Shown here: piece after piece, positions 1-7,677 of the stretch
Layout: every line of letters starts with the position of its first letter
How positions within the stretch are numbered: the stretch's first letter is position 1
Assembly: GCA_039588215.1 (NCBI GenBank)
Contig: JBDHAD010000039.1
Span: forward strand, 1 to 64,000
Direction of reading: 5' to 3'
Length of the DNA: 64,000 nt
Source: JBDHAC01 sp039588215
GTDB lineage: Bacteria; Gemmatimonadota; Gemmatimonadetes; Palauibacterales; Palauibacteraceae
Made by a program: the position numbers and the translations under genes
Notes under the pieces: model-generated
Told to the model about the DNA's origin: nothing
Seen by the model: only the letters and a program-made list of their open reading frames with translations
Database searches by the model: none

Positions 1-264
1 CTCGGGCTGCGTCGGCCCGGGGAGACAGGGTACCTCATTCCGGAGGGTGGGCTGTACCGCTGGGTGTCCTGCCCCAACTACCTGGGCGAGATCGTCGAGT
101 GGACCGGGTTCGCGCTCCTGACGTGGTCGCTCCCCGCCGTTTCATTCGCCGCCTGGACGGTCGCCAACCTCGTGCCGCGCGCCCTGGCGCACCACCGCTG
201 GTATCGCGAGCGCTTTCCTGACTATCCGCGTCGGCGGAAAGCACTCATACCCGGGTTGCTGTGA
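1..264 (+). CDS. 3-oxo-5-alpha-steroid 4-dehydrogenase-like membrane enzyme, C-terminal part
   Basis: The gene enters from the left edge in frame 1, so only about 87 C-terminal residues are visible. They read through GGLYRWVSCPNYLGEIVEW to HHRWYRERFPDYP and a basic end, which is the C-terminal pattern of the steroid 5-alpha-reductase family (PF02544). That family comprises integral membrane NADPH-dependent reductases of the ICMT-like fold. The CPNYLGE motif is repeated in the next gene as CRHPNYLGE, so the two are distant paralogues in tandem. The stop overlaps the next GTG start (GTGA), which indicates translational coupling. The real substrate cannot be deduced; the bacterial role may concern a lipid rather than a steroid. 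Confidence 0.75.
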   Translation, partial: LGLRRPGETGYLIPEGGLYRWVSCPNYLGEIVEWTGFALLTWSLPAVSFAAWTVANLVPRALAHHRWYRERFPDYPRRRKALIPGLL

Positions 265-1253
265 GCACCGCCGGCCGACTGGGCTTGGATCGCGCGCGGG
301 TGGCGTCGGCGTACGCCTTCGCGCTCGTCGTGGCGGTGCTGATGGGGTGGCTGCTGGCCCGTGGCACCCTGGTGGCGGCCGGTGGCTCGATAGGCTGGAC
401 GACGCACCCGATCGCGGTGGCTGCGACCGCCGACCTGGTGGCCACGCTCATCGTGTTCAGGTTCAGCTTCGCACTCGACAATTCCAGCGTGTACGACCCG
501 TACTGGAGCCTGGCTCCGATCCCGATCGTCGCCTACTGGGCGCTCGCTGGCGCACACACGGCGGGGCCGGCGTCAGAAACCGTCGATGCGTCCATGGCTG
601 GGCCAGCCATGGAACCGCTCGAAGCCTTCCCGAGCCTGCAGGGCGTCGCACTCATCCTCCTCGTCCTCATCTGGGGTGTGCGTCTGACCGCGAACTGGGT
701 GCGACGCTGGAAGGGACTGGCCGATGAAGACTGGCGATATAAGGAGTACCGGGAGAGCGCGGGCCGGGCATACTGGGCGATCAGCCTGGGAGGTTTCCAC
801 CTCCTGCCGACCGTCCTCGTATTCTTCGGCTGCGTGCCGGTGTATTTCGCCCTCGCGGCCGGGGCCCGATCGCTCGGGGTCCTCAACGCGCTTGCGCTCG
901 CGCTGACGTCAGGGGGGATCTGGCTCGAGTGGACCGCGGACCGGGAGCTTCGGCGCTTTCTCCGAAGCGATGCCCCCGGAGGGAGTCTGCTCACGACCGG
1001 CCCGTGGGCGTGGTGTCGACACCCGAACTACCTTGGTGAGCTCTTGTTTTGGTGGGGGCTCGCGCTCGCCGGGCTGGCAGCCTCGCCGGGGAAGGCCGCT
1101 TGGTCCTTGACGGGTGCGGTCGCGATCAGCGCGCTGTTCGCCCTCGTGAGTCTGCCGATGATGGAGCGCCGTCTCGCGAGAAAGCCGGGCTTTACAGAGT
1201 ACGCGCGCCGCACGCCGCGGTTGTTCCCGCGACCGTTCAGCGCCCACCGATAG
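261..1253 (+). CDS. DUF1295 family integral membrane protein
   Basis: A 330-residue, strongly hydrophobic protein. It carries the DUF1295 hallmarks: SSVYDPYWSLAPIPI near residue 75, RLTANWVRRWKGLADEDWRYKEY near 140, and CRHPNYLGELLFWWG near 255. These resemble steroid 5-alpha-reductase and isoprenylcysteine carboxymethyltransferase C-termini. Several transmembrane helices are evident. The GTG start overlaps the stop of the preceding reductase-like gene by four bases, so the two are probably co-translated and may act on the same lipid. The start is fixed by this overlap rather than by a clear ribosome binding site. Function is unproven. Confidence 0.75.
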   Translation: MSTAGRLGLDRARVASAYAFALVVAVLMGWLLARGTLVAAGGSIGWTTHPIAVAATADLVATLIVFRFSFALDNSSVYDPYWSLAPIPIVAYWALAGAHTAGPASETVDASMAGPAMEPLEAFPSLQGVALILLVLIWGVRLTANWVRRWKGLADEDWRYKEYRESAGRAYWAISLGGFHLLPTVLVFFGCVPVYFALAAGARSLGVLNALALALTSGGIWLEWTADRELRRFLRSDAPGGSLLTTGPWAWCRHPNYLGELLFWWGLALAGLAASPGKAAWSLTGAVAISALFALVSLPMMERRLARKPGFTEYARRTPRLFPRPFSAHR

Positions 1254-1266
1254 GAGGTATGCGCAC

Positions 1267-2505
1267 ATGAAAAGCCGCTTCGTCCTGCTTGCCGTCCCCG
1301 GGGTCCTGTTCGCCTCGTGGCTCGCCGGGGGCCCGTTCCTCGGATCCGCCGTCCTGTGGACCGGCCGTCAAGAAGCAACCGAAGACCAGGACGTCATGGA
1401 ACGCTTCCGGCGTATGTCGGACGATGCGGAAGCGCGCGGTCTGGCCGAGCCTTTCCGGGGCGTGACGACGAACGGCGAAGTCGTACCGGGACTGTTCGGA
1501 ATCCGCTCCACCGGCGTCTCCACCGAGCCCGTGCGTCGGGCGGCGGAGGACTTCCTGTCTGCCCTGACCGATGAGCAGCGCGATCGCACGACCTTCTCCG
1601 TCGACGACCTCGAGTGGCGCAAATGGATGAACCAGCACTTCTACGTGCGGCAGGGAATCGGCTTCGACGAGATGAGCGAGGCACAACGTGAGGCCGCCTT
1701 CGATCTGCTGCGGGCGTCGCTCAGCGCGAAAGGACTCAGGCTCACGCGCGACATCATGCGGTTGAACCACACGCTGGGCGAGCTCAACGAGGACAACTTC
1801 GTGGAATACGGCGAGTGGCTCTACTGGATCACCGTCATGGGCGAGCCCTCGTCGGATGAGCCGTGGGGTTGGCAGCTCGATGGCCACCACGTGATCATCA
1901 ACTACTTCGTCCTCGGCGACCAGGTCGTGATGACACCCCTGTTCGTGGGCTCCGAGCCCGTGGTGGCCGAGACCGGGAAGTACGCTGGCGTCGCCATCCT
2001 GCAGGAGGAGCAGGCCGCGGGGCTGGCCATGATCAGCGCGCTGACCGACGCGCAGCGTGACCAGGCGATCGTCGAGGTGTCGAAGACCGCCAACAACACC
2101 CTCGGGGAGGCGTTCAAAGACAACATCGTCCTCGACTACGCCGGCGCCCCGGTCTCTTCGTTCTCCGCCGCGCTGAGGGAGCAGTTGCTCGAGCTGATCG
2201 GGCTGTTCGTGGGCAACATGAGAGAGGGTCACGCGCGGGTTCGTATGGAAGAAGTCGAGCGGTATCTGGACGAGACGTGGTTCGCCTGGATCGGGGGCAC
2301 CGGGCCGGACGCCGTGTTCTACTACCGCGTTCACAGCCCCGTCATCCTGATCGAGTTCGATCACCAGCGGCCCGTCGGCACCCGCCACCTGTTCCCGGAC
2401 CGCTCGCCCAACCGGCAGCACATCCACGCGGTGGTCCGCACCCCGAACGGCAACGACTACGGGAAGGATCTCCTCCGCCAGCATTACGAGGCTCACCCTC
2501 ATTAG
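1267..2505 (+). CDS. DUF3500 family exported protein
   Basis: A 412-residue protein that begins 14 bases after the DUF1295 gene, preceded by AGGAGG at 1253-1258. An N-terminal hydrophobic stretch after MKSR (about residues 5-25) is a likely signal peptide or anchor. The body shows the DUF3500 pattern: VDDLEWRKWMN, a central HHVIINYFVLGDQVVMTPLFVG segment, a VRMEEVERYLDETWFAWIGG segment, and a C-terminal FDHQRPVG followed by a His-rich tail. The family has no assigned activity. The conserved histidines and acidic residues could bind a metal, but that is inference. Confidence 0.8.
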   Translation: MKSRFVLLAVPGVLFASWLAGGPFLGSAVLWTGRQEATEDQDVMERFRRMSDDAEARGLAEPFRGVTTNGEVVPGLFGIRSTGVSTEPVRRAAEDFLSALTDEQRDRTTFSVDDLEWRKWMNQHFYVRQGIGFDEMSEAQREAAFDLLRASLSAKGLRLTRDIMRLNHTLGELNEDNFVEYGEWLYWITVMGEPSSDEPWGWQLDGHHVIINYFVLGDQVVMTPLFVGSEPVVAETGKYAGVAILQEEQAAGLAMISALTDAQRDQAIVEVSKTANNTLGEAFKDNIVLDYAGAPVSSFSAALREQLLELIGLFVGNMREGHARVRMEEVERYLDETWFAWIGGTGPDAVFYYRVHSPVILIEFDHQRPVGTRHLFPDRSPNRQHIHAVVRTPNGNDYGKDLLRQHYEAHPH

Positions 2506-2567
2506 GGCCCACGTCAGGGCCGATGGTCCGGCGGCCCGGTGGCCGTTCCGACGGGGGAGAGCCGGCC

Positions 2568-3875
2568 GTGAGTGAAAAAGACCCTCTACTCGTGGGGGCG
2601 ACGCGCGCGAAACGCGCGCTCGCGACCGGTCGAGTGGCCGGCTCCGGGCTTCGCCTCGCGGCACGCCGGCTCCTGAAACGCGAGGGCCCGGTCGACGGTC
2701 TGATCGGTCAAGCGCTCGCGGACGAGCTGGACCGGATGAAGGGGATGGCCATGAAGGTCGGCCAGATCCTCTCCTACTTCGAAGGCATCCTCCCCGAGGA
2801 CACCCACGCGGCCCTGCGGGTCCTCCAGCAGGGGGTGACGACGCTGCCCTACGAGCGCGTGGAGGATGTCCTGCAGGAGGCCTTCGGAAGACCCGTGGAG
2901 GACCTGTTCGAGCGCTTCGAGCCGGATCCGGTGGCCGGTGCGTCGATCGGTCAGGTTCACCGCGCCTGGTATCGAGGAGAGCCGGTCGCGGTGAAGATCC
3001 AGTACCCCGGGATCGTCGAGAGCATCGACGGGGACTTCTCGAGGCTGGGAGGGTTCTCCCGCCTCGTTTCGCTCGGAACCGCGGTAGACGGTCGGCCGAT
3101 GGCGGATGAGATGCGAGAGCGGGTCCGGCTGGAATGCGATTACCTGCTGGAGGCCACGGCCCAGGAGGCCTTCCGAATCGCGTTCGGCGCCGACCAGCGG
3201 GTGGAGATCCCGCCGGTCATACTCGAAAGGACGTGTTCCAACGTGATCACGACCGGGTGGGCGGACGGGCGGGATCTCTACGAGCTCGCGAGCCAGGTGA
3301 GCGCCGAGGAGCGGAACGAGGCGGGCCTCGTCCTGCTACGCTTCGCGTACCGGTCTCTGTTCGAGCTCGGGGTCGTGAACGCGGACCCGCACCCGGGAAA
3401 CTACATCTTCCCCGAGGGTGGCCCCGTGATCTTCATCGATTTCGGGTGCACCCGGCCTTTCAGCCCGTCATTCCTGGAGGCGGAGCGCAACATGATGAAG
3501 GTCGTCATCGAGGACCGGAGGAAGGACTTCCGCGATGCGCTGATGGCCACGGGGATGGTCGCACGGGAGCGGGGGTTCGACTTCGACCTGCACTGGCGCA
3601 CGCTGTGTCATCAATATGCGCCGTATCGGAGCGACGAGTTCGAGTTCACACTCGGCTACGTTCGGGAGGCCATGGAGTTCTCGGGTCCCACGAACCCCAA
3701 CCTGAGAAAGATTGCCATCGCACCGGAGTGGATATGGTTGCAGCGCCTGCAGTGGGGGCTGCACGCCGTCCTCGCCCGGCTTGGCGTGCGCGGATCCTTC
3801 GCCCCTCTGATGCGCGAGCTGGTGGCTTTGGAGCCAGCGCCCCTGACCGTCGCGGACCCCGGGTTTCCTATCTAG
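2568..3875 (+). CDS. AarF/UbiB/ABC1-family atypical kinase
   Basis: About 435 residues. The ABC1/ADCK signature is complete: KGMAMKVGQILSYFEG near the N-terminus (the KxGQ motif that covers the active site), VAVKIQYPG (ATP-binding lysine), NADPHPGNYIF (catalytic loop) and FIDFGCTR (metal-binding DFG equivalent). Members are atypical kinases or ATPases linked to isoprenoid-quinone or lipid homeostasis. The open frame extends upstream into the preceding gene. I chose GTG at 2568 because GGGGGAGAG lies 8-10 bases ahead of it; ATG at 2523 is an alternative. Residues after about 370 are poorly conserved. Confidence 0.85.
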   Translation: MSEKDPLLVGATRAKRALATGRVAGSGLRLAARRLLKREGPVDGLIGQALADELDRMKGMAMKVGQILSYFEGILPEDTHAALRVLQQGVTTLPYERVEDVLQEAFGRPVEDLFERFEPDPVAGASIGQVHRAWYRGEPVAVKIQYPGIVESIDGDFSRLGGFSRLVSLGTAVDGRPMADEMRERVRLECDYLLEATAQEAFRIAFGADQRVEIPPVILERTCSNVITTGWADGRDLYELASQVSAEERNEAGLVLLRFAYRSLFELGVVNADPHPGNYIFPEGGPVIFIDFGCTRPFSPSFLEAERNMMKVVIEDRRKDFRDALMATGMVARERGFDFDLHWRTLCHQYAPYRSDEFEFTLGYVREAMEFSGPTNPNLRKIAIAPEWIWLQRLQWGLHAVLARLGVRGSFAPLMRELVALEPAPLTVADPGFPI

Positions 3876-3952
3876 TCCCCACCTTTCCCAATGCGTCAAT
3901 TTGGCGAGGGTCTTCTATCGGACAGATCCTTGTGAGTCCCCGTCCGCTGGGA

Positions 3953-4573
3953 TCATGGCTCGGGCGCACAGTCCGGGTAGTCCGGGTCGCAGTAGTCGTC
4001 GGGTGCGAGGGAGTGCCACTTGGCGTCGGCCTCCACTTTTCCACCGTCACCCGCGTCGTACGTCCACCGCATGCCCCAAACACCCGTTACTGCCTCGACA
4101 CCTTCCCCCGCTCCCCAACCCGAGAGTGTCAGGCTCACCGTGCCATCCTGCTCAACCGGGATGGGATCTCCATAGGGGAACGGGTCGAACCACTTGTTTC
4201 TGCCCTTTCTAAGCAACACGCCGCAGTAGGTCCACGGCATGATCACGCGCTGGTTCACGCTCTCGCACCGCGTGAACGTGACCGCCCCTCCATCCACCGG
4301 ATGGCCATCCGAGACGACCTTCATCACCAACGTGGGGTCAACTCCCTGGCCGAGAGGGCCACACCAGAACAGATGATAGTGTCCCGGCAAATGCCAGCAG
4401 TCGCTACCCGGCTCGCCCGGACTCTCGGCGTACACGAACTGGTATTCCGCAGGCGGACCCTTCTTGCCGCCTTTCGCGAATACGGGATCCAGAGTGGGGG
4501 CGGTGAAGCCGTCCTGACAAGAAACGGCCATGAGCGCCAGCAGCGGGGGTAAGATCAAGCGCCTCAAGCTCAT
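3953..4573 (-). CDS. Hypothetical lipoprotein with a possible Ig-like domain
   Basis: A 206-residue protein. MSLRRLILPPLLALMAVSC is a lipoprotein signal peptide, with the lipobox MAVSC placing the acylated Cys at residue 19. The mature part has few landmarks: paired cysteines, a VDPTLVMKVVSDGHPVDGGAVTF stretch and an EQDGTVSLTL stretch resembling bacterial Ig-like (Big_1) modules, and an acidic, proline-rich end. The ATG at 4573 has GGAGG seven bases ahead; longer in-frame starts have none. The upstream region shares two conserved blocks with the upstream region of another lipoprotein gene at 31504-32433. I do not recognise the family. Confidence 0.6.
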   Translation of the reverse strand: MSLRRLILPPLLALMAVSCQDGFTAPTLDPVFAKGGKKGPPAEYQFVYAESPGEPGSDCWHLPGHYHLFWCGPLGQGVDPTLVMKVVSDGHPVDGGAVTFTRCESVNQRVIMPWTYCGVLLRKGRNKWFDPFPYGDPIPVEQDGTVSLTLSGWGAGEGVEAVTGVWGMRWTYDAGDGGKVEADAKWHSLAPDDYCDPDYPDCAPEP

Positions 4574-4644
4574 AACTGGCCTCCAACCGATGAATACATG
4601 CGCGCGTGCTGCCCTGTCAGCCGCGTTTCTGTGAAAAACGTAGG

Positions 4645-4897
4645 GCGGACTCAGAGTCCTGGCGTGCCAACGGCAGTTGGACGTCTCGGCTCGGGGAACC
4701 CTCGGATAGTCGGAAACAACGCGGGCCAGAAAGGGTCTCCGACCCGTCGGAAGGCAACTCAAAGAAACTGCTGTCGGGTACATCGCACCCCTAACGAGAC
4801 GAGCGGAGGTGCAGACTCGCCTCATTGGCCATCCTGCGCCGCAATTCCCGCCGGACGCAAGTCGGGAGAAGGTCTACGCCGGGTGTAGGGGAAAAAC
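4645..4897 (-). promoter_or_regulatory. Conserved two-block upstream element, copy 1
   Basis: Block A (4645-4692) is 48 bases long and matches 32504-32551 at 39 of 48 positions without gaps. It ends 72 bases before the ATG of the lipoprotein gene; in the other copy the distance is 71. Block B (4857-4897) starts with 21 bases identical to 32592-32612. Between the blocks this copy has about 125 bases more than the other. The rest of 4574-4986 holds nothing else I can recognise. The fixed distance to the start codon suggests a promoter or 5'-UTR element rather than a chance repeat. Confidence 0.55.
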
Positions 4898-4986
4898 GCG
4901 TCTTTGCGGGTGCCCTCGCGCCGTTTGCCGGTAGGGACACCGGTGCCCGGCGTGAAGGAGACCTTCCCGAAGATCAGGAGCAAACC

Positions 4987-5271
4987 CTAGGCACCCTCGG
5001 CCTTGCGCAGGAACCTCCGAGCCAGCTTCGCCATGCGCTCGTCCTCCTGCGCGAGCGCCTCATCCAGGATGCCACGCATGTGTGGGATGAGCTGCGGCTC
5101 ACCCCACATGTAGCCGGTCGCGAGCTCCGCGCTCCTCGTATTACCGAGGTTCGCTCCTTCGATGAGGGCCCAGGCCGCCGCCTTGTCGAAGTGAGAGGAG
5201 TCCCGTTCGGGCAGGCTGTATCGAGGCTCTTCCTCCTCGAACGCGTCCTCGTTGACGAACGCTCGCGACAT
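4987..5271 (-). CDS. Small conserved-looking hypothetical protein
   Basis: A 94-residue, acidic protein starting MSRAFVNEDAFEEEEPRYSL. This opening resembles the first residues of some GreA/GreB-like proteins, but no Gre coiled coil or C-terminal domain follows. The remainder is helical, including a GEPQLIPHMRGILDEAL segment and a basic RFLRKAEG end. Its ATG (5269-5271) lies one base after the stop of the upstream oxidoreductase gene, so the two are probably translated together. Function unknown; reality is supported by the tight coupling and the gene-like composition. Confidence 0.6.
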   Translation of the reverse strand: MSRAFVNEDAFEEEEPRYSLPERDSSHFDKAAAWALIEGANLGNTRSAELATGYMWGEPQLIPHMRGILDEALAQEDERMAKLARRFLRKAEGA

Positions 5272-5272
5272 A

Positions 5273-6445
5273 TTACAGCTGTCGCGCCTTCCAGTCCGCG
5301 ATGATCTGCGCTTCCCGCTGCACGAGAGAGCGCGGATCCTCGAGGAGGCCTTGACGCCGTTCTTCGGTGACCGCGTCCGAGAACCACCACTCCAGCGTAT
5401 CCATCGAGGTCAGGGCCAGGGGCCGGAACGTCAGCCCGCTCGCGACCGCGCGATCGATGTTGATGCGGGCCGAGCCCACGTAGTCTCCCACCGGCATGAG
5501 CCACGGGATCGCGTACTGGACCTCGTGTGCCTCGAGGAAGTCGTAGTCGGGGACCATCACCCACGAGACGGCGGACGAGGTAGCCGCGTGTACTCCGTGC
5601 ACGAACGCGTGCATGCCCATAGGAGAGGCGGGCCCCGCGGCGTTGAAGGTCCCGGCGGTCCGGTTCTCGATCAGCCGGATCATCCACTCGGTCAGGTCTC
5701 GCACGTCTACGAGCTGGACGCGGTCGTGTCCTTTGCCTGGGACGAGCACCTCGCCGCCCCGGTGGAGGCGCACGGGCCAATACGGGAAGCGGTTCGTCGG
5801 GTCGGCCGGCCCGATGATATACGTGGGTCGAACGATGATGGCGCGGTCGTCCCCGAACGCGGCGCGCGCCTCGATCTCCGACAGCGACTTCATCACGCCG
5901 TACGTCGGTCTCCGGTCCTCCGCGACCTCGGGCGGGTCCTCCAGCACGAGCTGGGTGTCCTCCGTGAGGTCATCGCCCAGATACGGCAGGTACACGCCGG
6001 TGGACGACGTATAGACGTAAATCTCAACGCGATCCTTGAGTAACTGGGCCGTGTCCCGCGTCCACTCCACCCGCCTCCCCGAGTTGTCGATGACCGCGTC
6101 CCATGTCCTGCCTTCGAGAGCCGTTAGATCGTCGTTTCGGTCCCCGGTCAGGTGCTCGACCTCGCCGAACAGCTCCCGGTGTACGGTGGGCTGGGTCTGT
6201 CCCCGCGTGAAGATGCTGATCGAGTGCCCGCGCTCGAGGGCATAGCGGATCTGGTGCGGCCCCAGGAACGTCGTTCCACCCAGGATCAGGATGTCGAGCG
6301 GATGTGCGGCCGCAGCCGGCGCGCCGGTCCCGTCGGGCGCGGGTCCAACCGGGGATGAGGCGCCTCCCCGCGCCGGAAAGGCGAAAGTCAGCGCGCCGCT
6401 CACCGCGGCGGCGTTCTTCAGGAAGTCGCGTCGGACCATCGACAT
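5273..6445 (-). CDS. Tat-exported NAD-dependent epimerase/dehydratase (extended SDR)
   Basis: A 390-residue protein. MSMVRRDFLKNAAAVSGAL is a twin-arginine signal (RRDFLK), and a mature domain begins near residue 45. LDILILGGTTFLGPHQIRYAL is a Rossmann dinucleotide-binding motif of the extended SDR class, and YVYTSSTGVY with TYGVMKSLSE provides the Ser/Tyr/Lys-type active site (YxxxK appears as YGVMK). The overall pattern resembles the NAD-dependent epimerases of the RNA-binding CSP41/isoflavone-reductase side of the family. Export of a folded, cofactor-loaded enzyme by Tat is consistent with the signal. It is transcribed ahead of the small gene at 4987-5271 and divergently from the homocysteine methyltransferase. 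Confidence 0.8.
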   Translation of the reverse strand: MSMVRRDFLKNAAAVSGALTFAFPARGGASSPVGPAPDGTGAPAAAAHPLDILILGGTTFLGPHQIRYALERGHSISIFTRGQTQPTVHRELFGEVEHLTGDRNDDLTALEGRTWDAVIDNSGRRVEWTRDTAQLLKDRVEIYVYTSSTGVYLPYLGDDLTEDTQLVLEDPPEVAEDRRPTYGVMKSLSEIEARAAFGDDRAIIVRPTYIIGPADPTNRFPYWPVRLHRGGEVLVPGKGHDRVQLVDVRDLTEWMIRLIENRTAGTFNAAGPASPMGMHAFVHGVHAATSSAVSWVMVPDYDFLEAHEVQYAIPWLMPVGDYVGSARINIDRAVASGLTFRPLALTSMDTLEWWFSDAVTEERRQGLLEDPRSLVQREAQIIADWKARQL

Positions 6446-6622
6446 GGGATTCCTCTCGAGCTCGTTCTCGGTGGAGGAGCGTCCTGCATCAGCGTGAAGG
6501 TGGAACGGGGACGCCGACGACGGTAGGGTCTCGTTTCCCGCCGCCCCGCGCGTCTAGTTTGGGGAAGACCGAACGGATTCATGGAGCCGCACCGCGTGGA
6601 GCCCTGCTTGGTGGAGTCCTGC

Positions 6623-7591
6623 ATGGCGGAGGACCCTTTCCTGGAACCCGAGATCGAGAACCCGATCGCACGGTTCATCACCCGTCAGGGATTCCTGCTG
6701 CTTGACGGTGGGCTGGCTACGGCCCTCGAGGCCCGCGGTTGCGACCTCGACGACGACCTGTGGTCGGCCAAGATCCTCCTGGAAGCGCCGGAGGTGATCC
6801 GGCAGGTCCACCGCGACTTTTTGGTGGCTGGCGCCGATTGCATCGCCACGACCACATATCAGGCCACCATCCCGGGCTTCCGGAAGCGCGGCCTGACGGA
6901 ACGCGAAAGCGTGGAGCTGTTCCGCCAATCGGTTCGCTTGGCGGTCGAAGCCCGGGACGAGTTCTGGAGCGAGCCCGGGAACCGCGCCGGTCGGCTCCGG
7001 CCCTTGGTCGCGGCCAGCATCGGACCCTACGGCGCGTACTTGGCCGACGGGTCCGAGTACACGGGCGACTACCACCTCGGCACCGACGAGCTGTACGCGT
7101 TTCACCGGGACCGGTGGGGCGTGCTTGCACAAAGCGAGGCGGATCTCATCGCCTGCGAGACCATCCCCTCGCGATCGGAGGCTGGTGTGCTGCTGCGGCT
7201 GCTGGGTGAGACGCCCGGCAGGTGGGCCTGGATCAGCTTCAGTTGCCGGGACGGGACCCACGTGAGCGACGGGGGCGACCTGTCCGACGCGGCGCGCGAC
7301 TGCGATGCCGAGCCGCGGGTCGCGGGCGTGGGCATCAACTGCACCTCACCGGTCTTGATCTCCTCGCTCATCCGCGAAGCCCGCTCGGGGACGGACAAAC
7401 CCGTGATCGCCTATCCCAATTCCGGCGAGGGATACGACGCGGCGACGAAGTCCTGGTTGGGGGCGCCCGCGGCTGACGACTGGGGACGGATGTGTCTGCA
7501 ATGGGCCGACGGGGGTGCCTCGGTTGTGGGCGGGTGCTGTCGGGTGGGGCCCGAGCAGATCGCCCTGATGCGTCGGGCGCTGGCGGCCTGA
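6623..7591 (+). CDS. Homocysteine S-methyltransferase family protein
   Basis: About 322 residues. The N-terminus FLLLDGGLATALEARGCDL and the TTTYQATIPGF segment are typical of homocysteine methyltransferases of the MmuM type. The three zinc-binding cysteines are present: one in GINCTSP and two in VVGGCCRVGPEQI. The expected reaction is methyl transfer from S-methylmethionine or a similar donor to homocysteine, giving methionine in the cytoplasm. I chose ATG 6623 because GGTGGAG precedes it by six bases; ATG 6581 would add 14 residues but lacks a ribosome binding site. The gene stands alone, divergent from the SDR gene. Confidence 0.85.
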   Translation: MAEDPFLEPEIENPIARFITRQGFLLLDGGLATALEARGCDLDDDLWSAKILLEAPEVIRQVHRDFLVAGADCIATTTYQATIPGFRKRGLTERESVELFRQSVRLAVEARDEFWSEPGNRAGRLRPLVAASIGPYGAYLADGSEYTGDYHLGTDELYAFHRDRWGVLAQSEADLIACETIPSRSEAGVLLRLLGETPGRWAWISFSCRDGTHVSDGGDLSDAARDCDAEPRVAGVGINCTSPVLISSLIREARSGTDKPVIAYPNSGEGYDAATKSWLGAPAADDWGRMCLQWADGGASVVGGCCRVGPEQIALMRRALAA

Positions 7592-7677
7592 CAGGCAGCG
7601 TAGGCCGGGGCGGGTGGTTGCGGCTCCACACGGGCGGTACCTAACCTCTTTTGGGAGTCCCGCGTTACCTGGTCTGA

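Noticed and set aside
2277..2567. Longer N-terminus of the UbiB-type kinase
   Set aside because: The frame is open, but it lies inside the DUF3500 gene and lacks a ribosome binding site; the conserved part starts after 2568.
4574..4825. Longer N-terminus of the lipoprotein gene (frame open to 4825)
   Set aside because: It would bury the lipoprotein signal peptide and includes the conserved upstream block; GGAGG supports ATG 4573.
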